Source: Allobosea caraganae | GTDB taxonomy: Bacteria > Pseudomonadota > Alphaproteobacteria > Rhizobiales > Beijerinckiaceae | NCBI RefSeq assembly: GCF_003351345.1 | Contig: NZ_QQTO01000020.1 | Span: 62,001-126,000 of the forward strand | Length of the DNA stretch: 64,000 nt | Reading direction: 5' to 3' | Part shown: in pieces, positions 15,808 through 23,142 of the stretch | Numbering within the stretch: the stretch's first letter is position 1 | How the letters are laid out: the number at the start of each line of letters is the position of its first letter | Translations under genes and position numbers: made by a program | The notes under the pieces: generated by a model | What the model saw: the letters and a program-made list of their open reading frames with translations, nothing else | Told to the model about the DNA's origin: nothing | The model's database searches: none

Positions 15808-16551
15808 TCAACGAGCCGTCGAAGAACGGCTGCTGGCGCAGATGCCCGAATCGAGATCACGCGTGAGCTCTGCAACGAAGCGCTCGCCGACTGCCGGATC
15901 GACGAAGCTCCAGGCTGAGTTCGCCTGCCGGGCGCCGGGGTCGAGCAGGCGTTCGGGCCGGCCGTAATAGGCCTCTCCGAAGCCATCGGTGCAATCGAGC
16001 GGGATCGGCACCTGCAGTGTTTCCGTCCTGCCGCCCAGAGCCGCCGCAATCGCCGCGATCGGCGGATAGCGCCCCGCCTCGACCGCGATCGCCTCCGGAG
16101 CGTAGGCATGCAGCCAGAAGCGATCGAGGGCGAGCGGGTCGCAGCTCAGGATCAGGACCGGGCCGCGCGTGACCCGGCGCATCTCGGCGAGGCCGACGTT
16201 GAGGTCGGACCATTGATGCACCGTGAAGGTCGCCATGCTGGCATCGAAGCTGCCATCCGCGAAGGGCAGGCGCTCGGCGACGGCGTCGAGTGCGACCGGC
16301 AGATGGGCGGGCCGCTGCGCCCGCATCGATTCCGATGGTTCGACGGCGGTCACCTGCCGGTCGAGCGGTTCGTAGGAGCCGGCCCCGGCGCCGACGTTGA
16401 GGACGGTGCGGGCATCGCCGAGGCCTTTCGCGATGAGGGAGGCGATGTGCGGGTCGGGTTGGCGATAGCGCGTATATCCCGTTCCGATCAGGCCATAATT
16501 GGCGTCGCCGGCGCTGCCGTCGGCATGTCTCGTCTTCAATCCCACCACCAT
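15808..16551 (-). CDS. class I SAM-dependent methyltransferase (Methyltransf_11)
   Basis: About 247 residues. The SAM site is VLNVGAGAGSYEP (motif I), with the acidic AVEPSESM after it, ERLPFADGSFDASMATFTVHQW (motifs II-III) and a late YYGRPERLLDP. The sequence resembles small ubiquinone/menaquinone-style or trans-aconitate-like methyltransferases, but no substrate can be named. The start is uncertain: ATG 16551 and ATG 16572 are both possible and neither has a good ribosome site. The reading frame is open far upstream without meaning. Likely co-transcribed with the FAD oxidoreductase. Confidence 0.82.
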   Translation of the reverse strand: MVVGLKTRHADGSAGDANYGLIGTGYTRYRQPDPHIASLIAKGLGDARTVLNVGAGAGSYEPLDRQVTAVEPSESMRAQRPAHLPVALDAVAERLPFADGSFDASMATFTVHQWSDLNVGLAEMRRVTRGPVLILSCDPLALDRFWLHAYAPEAIAVEAGRYPPIAAIAAALGGRTETLQVPIPLDCTDGFGEAYYGRPERLLDPGARQANSAWSFVDPAVGERFVAELTRDLDSGICASSRSSTAR

Positions 16552-16862
16552 CGCCAGCCGTGCCGCACCCATGTTGCAATCGCAATGGCGTGGATCGTGA
16601 CAATCGCGCAAGCCACGCCTATCGTTATATCCGAACGGAAACAGCGCGCGAGAGTCAATCGTGGATATCGAGGGCCAGTCGCTGACGCTGTGCGAGATCG
16701 AGCCCGATGGCGCGCTCGGCGAGCGAGGCCTTGAGCGAGGCGCTCGCGACGCAGCCTCGACAGCGCGACGAGCCCGTCCGGGTGAACTAATGTCCGCTAT
16801 CCTCCTGCGATCGCCGCTGCATCCGGCGGCGATCCGCCTTTCCTGCTCTCGGAGACACGACC

Positions 16863-18293
16863 ATGGCGCATGAACTGCAATTCTACATCGACGGCGAATG
16901 GGTCCGGCCCAGCAGCAGCGCGACGCTGGAGGTGATCGACCCTTCGACGGAAGAGGCCTTCGCCACGATCGCGCTCGGCGCGCAGGCCGATGTCGACAAG
17001 GCCGTGGCCGCTGCCCGCGCCGCATTCCCCGCCTTCGCCGCAACCTCGCGCGAACAGCGCCTGGCGCTGATGCGCCGCCTGCTCGATGCCTACAAGGCCC
17101 GCTATGACGACATCGCCAAGGCGCTGTCACGCGAGATGGGCGCGCCGAAGGACCTGGCCCATCGCCAGCAGGCCGGCATGGGCACCGCGCATCTCGGCAG
17201 GATGATCGAGACGCTGGAGCACTATGCCTTCGAGGAGCTGCGCGGCACCACGCTGATCGCCAAGGAGCCGATCGGCGTCGTCGGCATGATCACGCCGTGG
17301 AACTGGCCGATCAACCAGATCATGTGCAAGGTGGCGCCCGCGCTCGCTGCCGGCTGCACCATGGTTCTGAAGCCGAGCGAGATCGCCCCGCTCAACGCCA
17401 TCATCTTCGCTGAGGCCATGCACGAGGCCGGCGTGCCCAAGGGCGTGTTCAACCTCATCAACGGCGACGGCCCGACCGTCGGCGAGGCGCTCGCGCGGCA
17501 TCCGGGCGTCGACATGGTCTCCTTCACCGGCTCGACGCGGGCCGGCATCCTCGTCGCCAAGGCGGCGGCCGACACGGTCAAGCGCGTGCATCAGGAGCTT
17601 GGCGGCAAGTCGGCCAACATCATCCTCGACGATGCCGACCTGAACCGCGCCGTGAAGCTCGGCGTCGAGAGCTGCATGCGCAATTCCGGACAGTCCTGCA
17701 ATGCGCCGACGCGGATGTTCGTACCGGCCGACCTGCACGACCAGGCGGTCGCCATCGCCAAGGCCGTGGCCGAGCCGCTCAAGGTCGGCTCGCCCGCCGC
17801 GGACGGGACCTGGCTCGGCCCGGTCGTCAGTGAGGTACAGTACAACAAGATCCAGCGCCTGATCGAGGCCGGCATCAGCGAGGGCGCCGACCTCGTCACC
17901 GGCGGTCCGGGCCGGCCGGAAGGGCTCAACCGCGGCTACTACGTCCGCCCGACCGTCTTCGCCAACGTCACCGACGAGATGAGCGTGGCGCGCGAGGAGA
18001 TCTTCGGGCCGGTGCTCTCGATCCTGCCCTATGGCAGCGACGAGGAGGTGATCGAGCGGGCGAACGATACGCCCTACGGGCTCGCCTCTTATGTCCAGTC
18101 GGGCTCGCTCGACCGCGCCCGCAAGGTCGCGGCCAAGATGCGCAGCGGCAATGTCTACATCAACTATCCGGCCTGGGACGCGGGCGCGCCCTTCGGCGGC
18201 TACAAGCAGTCGGGCAACGGCCGCGAATACGCCGATTTCGGGCTCGACGAGTTCCTCGAGATCAAGGGCACGGTCGGCTACGCCGCGGCTTGA
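16863..18293 (+). CDS. aldehyde dehydrogenase family protein
   Basis: A 476-residue NAD(P)-dependent ALDH. Catalytic residues: N147 (PWNWP), K170 (LKPSE), general base E245 (HQELGGK) and nucleophile C279 (GQSCNAP). The C-terminal APFGGYKQSGNGREYADFGLDEFLE is standard. GGAGA precedes the ATG. It faces the formate dehydrogenase gene (convergent, 90 bases apart), so it may act in the same C1 or small-aldehyde pathway, for example oxidising an aldehyde toward formate or another acid. This link is inferred. An ATCGTTAT half-site identical to that of the nearby LysR operator lies upstream at 16621-16628. Confidence 0.94.
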   Translation: MAHELQFYIDGEWVRPSSSATLEVIDPSTEEAFATIALGAQADVDKAVAAARAAFPAFAATSREQRLALMRRLLDAYKARYDDIAKALSREMGAPKDLAHRQQAGMGTAHLGRMIETLEHYAFEELRGTTLIAKEPIGVVGMITPWNWPINQIMCKVAPALAAGCTMVLKPSEIAPLNAIIFAEAMHEAGVPKGVFNLINGDGPTVGEALARHPGVDMVSFTGSTRAGILVAKAAADTVKRVHQELGGKSANIILDDADLNRAVKLGVESCMRNSGQSCNAPTRMFVPADLHDQAVAIAKAVAEPLKVGSPAADGTWLGPVVSEVQYNKIQRLIEAGISEGADLVTGGPGRPEGLNRGYYVRPTVFANVTDEMSVAREEIFGPVLSILPYGSDEEVIERANDTPYGLASYVQSGSLDRARKVAAKMRSGNVYINYPAWDAGAPFGGYKQSGNGREYADFGLDEFLEIKGTVGYAAA

Positions 18294-18383
18294 AGGCATC
18301 CAAACAAGCCTCTGGGTAAACGAGGCAATTGATTCGGAGATCGGGCGGCGCCGTGTGAACGGCGCCGCCTTTGAGTTGGCGTG

Positions 18384-19589
18384 TCAGCCTGCCTTCTTGA
18401 ACTTCGCCGCTTCCTCCGAGCCGCCGGTGGCGTTGCCCTTCGAGTAGGAATGGGCGCCGGTGCCGGCGAGCGCGCCGCCCTGGACGATCAGGTACTCGTC
18501 GCGGATCGGCCGCCCCTCGAAATAGCATTCGAGGATTTCGCGCGTGCCGGCCGCATAGCGCGCCTGCGCCGAGAGCGAGGTGCCGGAGATATGCGGGGTC
18601 ATGCCGTGATGCGGCATGGTCCGCCAGGGATGGTCCTTCGGCGCCGGCTGCGGGAACCAGACGTCGCCGGCATAGCCGGCGAGCTGGCCATTCTCCAGGG
18701 CGCGGGCGATGGCGTCGCGATCGCAAAGCTTGCCGCGCGCGGTGTTGACGAGATAGGCGCCGCGCTTGAACAGCTTGAGCGTGTCCTCGTTGATCATGTG
18801 CTCGGTCTCCGGATGGAGCGGGCAGTTGAGCGTGACCACGTCGCAGACCTTGTACATCTCCTCGCGCGTCGCGTGCCAGGTCAGGCCGAGCTCCTGCTCG
18901 ACCTCGGCCGGCAGCCGGTGGCGGTCGGTGTAGTGCAGGTGCATGTCGAAGGGCTTCAGGCGGCGCAGCACGGCAAGGCCGATGCGTCCGGCCGCGACGG
19001 TGCCGACATGCATGCCCTCGACGTCGTAGGAGCGCGTCACGCAATCGGCGATGTTCCAGCCGCCCTTCACCACCCATTGATAGGAGGGGATGTAGTTGCG
19101 CACGAGCCCGAGGATCATCATCACCACGTGCTCGGAGACGCTGATCGAGTTGCAATAGGTCACTTCGGCGACGGTGACGCCGCGCTCGATCGCCGCCTGC
19201 AGGTCGACATGGTCGGAGCCGATGCCGGCGGTGAGCGCCAGCTTCAGCTTCGGCGCCTTGGCGATGCGCTCGGCCGTGAGGTAGGCCGGCCAGAACGGCT
19301 GCGAGATGACGATTTCGGCATCGTGCAGCTCGCGCTCCAGCACCGAATCCGGCCCGTCCTTGTCGGAGGTGACGACGAGCGTGTGGCCGAGCGATTCCAG
19401 ATATTTGCGCAGGCCGAGCTCGCCCGAGACGCTGCCGAGCAGGGTGCCGGGCTGGAAGTCGACCGCCTTGGGCGTGGGCAGCGTCTGGCCGCCAGGATAG
19501 CCCGCAATCGTCGGCAGGTCGTCGCGCGCATAGGATTTCGGATAACCATCGACCGGATCATCGTAAAGAACACAGACGACCTTTGCCAT
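18384..19589 (-). CDS. fdh: NAD-dependent formate dehydrogenase
   Basis: Oxidises formate to CO2 with NAD+ (EC 1.17.1.9), metal-free, cytosolic homodimer. 401 residues, the same length as the Pseudomonas sp. 101 enzyme, with every key residue offset by one: N147, R285 (ARGKL), Q314 (WFPQP), H333 (TPHISGT), and D222 after the nucleotide motif AAGRIG, which sets NAD specificity. The ATG follows AGGGAG. A LysR regulator gene lies 160 bases upstream on the same strand. The enzyme supplies NADH and detoxifies formate from C1 or aldehyde metabolism. Being metal-free, it needs no selenium or molybdenum. Confidence 0.96.
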   Translation of the reverse strand: MAKVVCVLYDDPVDGYPKSYARDDLPTIAGYPGGQTLPTPKAVDFQPGTLLGSVSGELGLRKYLESLGHTLVVTSDKDGPDSVLERELHDAEIVISQPFWPAYLTAERIAKAPKLKLALTAGIGSDHVDLQAAIERGVTVAEVTYCNSISVSEHVVMMILGLVRNYIPSYQWVVKGGWNIADCVTRSYDVEGMHVGTVAAGRIGLAVLRRLKPFDMHLHYTDRHRLPAEVEQELGLTWHATREEMYKVCDVVTLNCPLHPETEHMINEDTLKLFKRGAYLVNTARGKLCDRDAIARALENGQLAGYAGDVWFPQPAPKDHPWRTMPHHGMTPHISGTSLSAQARYAAGTREILECYFEGRPIRDEYLIVQGGALAGTGAHSYSKGNATGGSEEAAKFKKAG

Positions 19590-19749
19590 TTCGGGCTCCC
19601 TTGAGCATGAGACAAGGGAAAACGCTCGGCCACCAGGTGATGGCCGTTGCTGTCGAACGAGAATCGAGGTCAGGCTTGAGTTAAGCTGCGGCCCCGATCG
19701 AAAGATTGCTGCTCGGCGTTTCCCTGTTCGACTATTCGCGGGCTTCTGT

Positions 19750-20760
19750 TCATTTGTGGCCCGCATCGAACAGCTGCGAGACTCGCGCCGTTGCCGGCTC
19801 AAATCCAATGAAAGTTTTGGAAGGCCTGATAGCTTCCGTCGATGACGAGGCGTCGATCGCGGCGCTGAGCTCGCGATCGAAATCGGTATCGGCGATGCTG
19901 TGGATCAGCGCTTCGGCCATCGGCGAGGCGGGGTCGCGATCCGACAGCACGAGGCCGATCGTCTGGCTATGGGCCGGCTCGGCCAGTTCGAGCGCGACGA
20001 GATCGGCGTTGCCGCCGAAGATGTAGAGGAAAGTGTGCGGGACGATGCTCGCCCAGCCGCCCTGGCGCAGATGCGAGCACACGGCCAGGAAGGAATTGCT
20101 GACGACGGTCGGCTTGATCGCGATGCCGATCGACGAGGCCAATTGATTGATGATCCGGCGGTTCTGCATGTCCTCGCTGAGCAGGCAGAGCCGCTCGGCC
20201 GCGGCCTCCTTCCAGGTGATCGACCCGCGCCCGGCGTAAGGGTGGGTGCGGTGGACGACGAAGACGAAATGCTCGCGGTAGAGCGGCAGCCGCCGCACGT
20301 GCTCGATCGGCTCGTTGTCGAGATAGGTCATCCCGCCATCGATCTCGAACGCCTCGAGCCCGCGCTCGATGGCGCGCGACGTCATCGACAGGATCTCGAC
20401 CTTCGCGGCCGGATGGGCGGCGCTGAAGCGCGCGGTCAGGACGGCGACGGAGGGCATCGCGGCGGGGATGACACCGAGCCGCAGCGTGCCGGTGAGGCCG
20501 CGCCGCAGCCCGGTCAGGTCCTCGCGCAGGCTGGTATAGTCGGCCAGGATCAGGCGGCCCCAGGAGAGCAGCTTCTCGCCCTCCGGCGTCAGGCCGACGA
20601 ATTTATGGCTCCTGACGACCAGCCTTGCCCCTAGATCTTCCTCGAGCCGGCGGATTGCCGCAGAGAGCGTCGGCTGCGCGATGTTGCAGGCTTCTGCGGC
20701 CCGGGCGAAATGGCGCTCGCGGGCGAGCGTGACGAAATAGGAGAGTTGGCGGACGAGCAT
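19750..20760 (-). CDS. LysR-family transcriptional regulator upstream of formate dehydrogenase
   Basis: A 336-residue regulator. Residues 1-60 form the LysR helix-turn-helix (ARERHFARAAEACNIAQPTLSAAIRRLEEDLGARLV). Residues about 90-300 form the effector domain (TGTLRLGVIPAAMPSVAVL and a late GGWASIVPHTF). The ATG at 20760 begins the standard MLVRQLSYFV. The C-terminal tail of about 40 residues is longer than usual. It is divergent from trmO across a 168-base gap with a strong dyad, and upstream of the formate dehydrogenase gene, the likely target. LysR regulators of formate dehydrogenases (FdsR) are known in other proteobacteria. Confidence 0.93.
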   Translation of the reverse strand: MLVRQLSYFVTLARERHFARAAEACNIAQPTLSAAIRRLEEDLGARLVVRSHKFVGLTPEGEKLLSWGRLILADYTSLREDLTGLRRGLTGTLRLGVIPAAMPSVAVLTARFSAAHPAAKVEILSMTSRAIERGLEAFEIDGGMTYLDNEPIEHVRRLPLYREHFVFVVHRTHPYAGRGSITWKEAAAERLCLLSEDMQNRRIINQLASSIGIAIKPTVVSNSFLAVCSHLRQGGWASIVPHTFLYIFGGNADLVALELAEPAHSQTIGLVLSDRDPASPMAEALIHSIADTDFDRELSAAIDASSSTEAIRPSKTFIGFEPATARVSQLFDAGHK

Positions 20761-20779
20761 GCAGCCTACCTTCGCATTT

Positions 20780-20807
20780 ATCGTTATTCCCAAAAAGGTA
20801 TAACGAT
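20780..20807. promoter_or_regulatory. LysR-type operator between the LysR gene and trmO
   Basis: ATCGTTAT-N12-ATAACGAT is a perfect 8-bp dyad starting 20 bases before the LysR start. A looser copy (AACG ... CGTT, about 20897-20915) lies nearer trmO. The pattern suits autoregulation by the LysR protein. The same half-site ATCGTTAT recurs at 16621-16628 upstream of the aldehyde dehydrogenase. Confidence 0.55.
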
Positions 20808-20928
20808 CATCGGCGCCAGCCAAGCGCTTTGCTTGGCATCAACGCGCGGCTGCGCGAACCGTTCGCCGATTGTCAGCGCTATGATCATTTGAATATAACG
20901 GCCTATTGCCATCGTTCCGGTCGAGTTC

Positions 20929-21462
20929 ATGGTCCGCGAGAATGAGATCCGCAAGGCGGAGATTGCGATCGAGCCGCCCGCCGCGACCGATGCGGGGCTC
21001 GTCTTCATCGGCCGCATCCGCACGCCCTGGACCTCGCGCCTGACTTGCCCGAGGCAGGGCAGGGCGGACGGGCCGATCTGCCGGATCGAGCTGTTCGAGC
21101 CCTGGGTCGCGGCGCTGGACGGCGTCGAGGCGTTCGAGCGGCTCGAGGTGCTGTACTGGCTGCACCTGTCGCGGCGCGACCTCGTGCGGCAAAGCTCGGC
21201 CAATGACGGGCGGACGCACGGCACCTTCTCGCTGCGCTCGCCCGTCCGGCCGAATCCGATCGGCACCTCGATCGCGACATTCGTCCGGCGTGAGGGCGCG
21301 ACCTTGCTCTTGCGCGGCCTCGATTGCCTCGACGACACGCCGTTGCTCGACCTTAAGCCCGACCGAGCGCTCTTCACACCGATCGCACCGCCACAGCCGG
21401 GCGATTTCGAGACCGGCGACGATCAAGACGCCGCCACAACTCCGGGCCGCACATCATCGTGA
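20929..21462 (+). CDS. trmO: tRNA (N6-threonylcarbamoyladenosine-N6)-methyltransferase TrmO (TsaA/YaeB)
   Basis: A 177-residue SAM-dependent enzyme that methylates t6A37 in certain tRNAs. The diagnostic motif is [15 protein letters not shown], with an N-terminal GRIRTPW and a central [25 protein letters not shown]. The C-terminal [11 protein letters not shown] is also typical. The ribosome site before the ATG is weak. It is divergent from the LysR regulator of formate dehydrogenase; there is no obvious functional link. A selD remnant lies just downstream. Confidence 0.9.
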   Translation: MVRENEIRKAEIAIEPPAATDAGLVFIGRIRTPWTSRLTCPRQGRADGPICRIELFEPWVAALDGVEAFERLEVLYWLHLSRRDLVRQSSANDGRTHGTFSLRSPVRPNPIGTSIATFVRREGATLLLRGLDCLDDTPLLDLKPDRALFTPIAPPQPGDFETGDDQDAATTPGRTSS

Positions 21463-21551
21463 GCCTGCGGGCGGGGCCGAAAGTTGGAATTAACGCAATC
21501 GGCGCATCCGGAAATGATCGCGGGTGCTTGCCGTCATGGCTCCCGAGTTTC

Positions 21552-21695
21552 GGGACGCTCAACGACCCAATGCCGACCCGAAGCGCTCCCGTTGGCGCGG
21601 AACTGGCAAAGGACGACGACGTCCATGCGATCACGGACGTCATCGGCTTCGGCATCCTCGGCCATGGGTTGGAGGCGGCCCTGAAGTCAGATTGA
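21552..21695 (+). pseudogene. selD: remnant of selD (selenide, water dikinase)
   Basis: One forward frame reads TLN, then a spacer, then [21 protein letters not shown]. This matches the conserved SelD block (TLN ... HAxTDVTGFGLLGH). Only about 45 codons are recognisable and they end at a stop. No ATP-binding N-terminus or C-terminal domain is present, so this is a fragment, not a gene. The gene-free stretch 21463-21971 otherwise holds the promoter and leader of the TRAP operon. Confidence 0.65.
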
Positions 21696-21725
21696 CATCC
21701 GGAAGAACGTTGGTAAAACGTTTTA
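21692..21725 (+). promoter_or_regulatory. TRAP operon promoter with LacI-type operator
   Basis: TTGACA (21692-21697) and TAAAAC (21714-21719), 16 bases apart, make a plausible promoter. The perfect palindrome TAAAACGTTTTA (21714-21725) overlaps the -10 and has the AACGTT-centred form typical of LacI-family operators. The operon ends in a LacI regulator gene, so repression by that protein is likely. About 246 bases of leader follow before the first gene; no clear structured element was seen in it. Confidence 0.65.
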
Positions 21726-21971
21726 GTATCTGCATATAGGCGGAATTGAAGCGAAATTCGCCCGTTTTTGCGTTGGGCCGCACCTGCGGCGTCGACTGTC
21801 CCGGCACGCCTCGTCGCTGCCGGGCGGCGCAAGTCCTGCGAGCTTTTCTTCAGCCTGCCGACGGCGCTGCGCCGTGCGAGCCCTCGTCTCGGAGGAGCTC
21901 CCGCGGAACGAAGCGGCAGGTCCAACAGCGGCGCCGGTGAGCGCCGAACACATGAAAAGGGAGGATCGACC

Positions 21972-22994
21972 ATGCCCATGTCACGTCGCACGTTTACCAA
22001 ACTGGGGCTCGGCTCGCTGGGAGGCGCGCTTTCCATGCCGGCGATCGTCGCAGCGCAGGCCCCGATCGCGTTTCGCGTCTCGTCATCGATGCCGGCTGAC
22101 CAGAACGCGGCCCATTTCATCTGGTTCGAGCGCTTTCAGACGGCGCTGCGCGAGCGCGTCGGCGACAAGCTGAAGCTGGACTTCTTCCCGAACAGCCAGC
22201 TCGGCAAGGAAGCCGACATCGTGCAGCAGGTCACGATCGGCGGGGTCGACATGATGATCTCGGGCTCGTCGATCTGGGCGACACAGGTTCCGGAGATCGG
22301 CATGCTCGACCTCGGCTACCTGTTCGACGGCTACGAGCAGGCCGGCAAGCTGCTCGACGGCGCGGTCGGCCAGGCCTTCGACAAGATCATGCTCGAGCGC
22401 AGCGGCGTCACCATCCTCGGCTGGGGTTTCCATTTCGGCGCGCGCTGCGTCTACACCAAGGCCAAGGCGGTCAACCTCGCCGAGCTCAAATCGGTCAAGC
22501 TGCGCGTGCTGCCGGCGCGCGCCTTCATTGAGACCTTCACCATCATGGGCGCGGTGCCGACGCCCATCCCCTTCAACGAGCTCTACACCGCGCTGCAATC
22601 GGGCGTCGTCGACGGGTTCGAGCACGATGCCGCCAGCGTGCTGGCCAACCGGCTCTACGAAGTGACCAAGTTCTGCCTGGAGACCAACCATCTCTACAGC
22701 CCGATGACGGCCGTCATGGGCAGGCGCGGCCTGGCCAAGGTGCCGGCCGACCTGAAGAAGGGCTTCCTCGAGGCGGCGAAGGTCGCCACCGAAGGCGAGC
22801 GCAAGGACGCGGCCAGCAAGGGCGCTGCCGCCACCGAGCAGCTCAAGCAGATGGGCATCGCCTTCACCCCGTTCCCCGCAGTCGAGCGCAAGCAGCTGCA
22901 AGGCGAGATGAGCGAGAAGCTCTACGCCGCCTTTGCCGCTCAATACCCGGCGACCAAGCCGCTCTTCGACGCGGTCAAAGCCTCGCTGGCCTGA
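21972..22994 (+). CDS. dctP: TRAP transporter substrate-binding protein DctP
   Basis: A 340-residue periplasmic receptor for a TRAP transporter, binding a carboxylate-type solute. The N-terminus MPMSRRTFTKLGLGSLGG is a Tat signal, cleaved near AAQA (about 29). DctP hallmarks: LKLDFFPNSQLGKEADIVQQV, then KLRVLPARAFIETFTIMGAVPTPIPFNELYTALQSGVVDGFEH, where the Arg that pairs with the ligand carboxylate is expected. GGGAGG precedes the ATG; a second ATG two codons on would also work. First gene of an operon with a fused DctQM, a hydroxyacid dehydrogenase and a LacI regulator. Confidence 0.94.
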   Translation: MPMSRRTFTKLGLGSLGGALSMPAIVAAQAPIAFRVSSSMPADQNAAHFIWFERFQTALRERVGDKLKLDFFPNSQLGKEADIVQQVTIGGVDMMISGSSIWATQVPEIGMLDLGYLFDGYEQAGKLLDGAVGQAFDKIMLERSGVTILGWGFHFGARCVYTKAKAVNLAELKSVKLRVLPARAFIETFTIMGAVPTPIPFNELYTALQSGVVDGFEHDAASVLANRLYEVTKFCLETNHLYSPMTAVMGRRGLAKVPADLKKGFLEAAKVATEGERKDAASKGAAATEQLKQMGIAFTPFPAVERKQLQGEMSEKLYAAFAAQYPATKPLFDAVKASLA

Positions 22995-23142
22995 GCGCCC
23001 ATCGCTTCGTTCTCACGCTGGACCGGAGCCGGATCGCAACGCCGGCCCGGGATCGGCTCTTCATTCGACGCAAGGCCGTCGTCGGGACAAGGGGCGGGCG
23101 CCCGTTTCCCGATCGCGGCCCGATGGAACGGCAGGATTGGCT

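Noticed and set aside
16661-16873. Small open frame before the aldehyde dehydrogenase
   Set aside because: Overlaps the aldehyde dehydrogenase start and has no ribosome site or similarity.
21768-21971. N-terminal extension of DctP in the same frame
   Set aside because: The extension would hide the Tat signal; the ATG at 21972 has a strong GGGAGG site.
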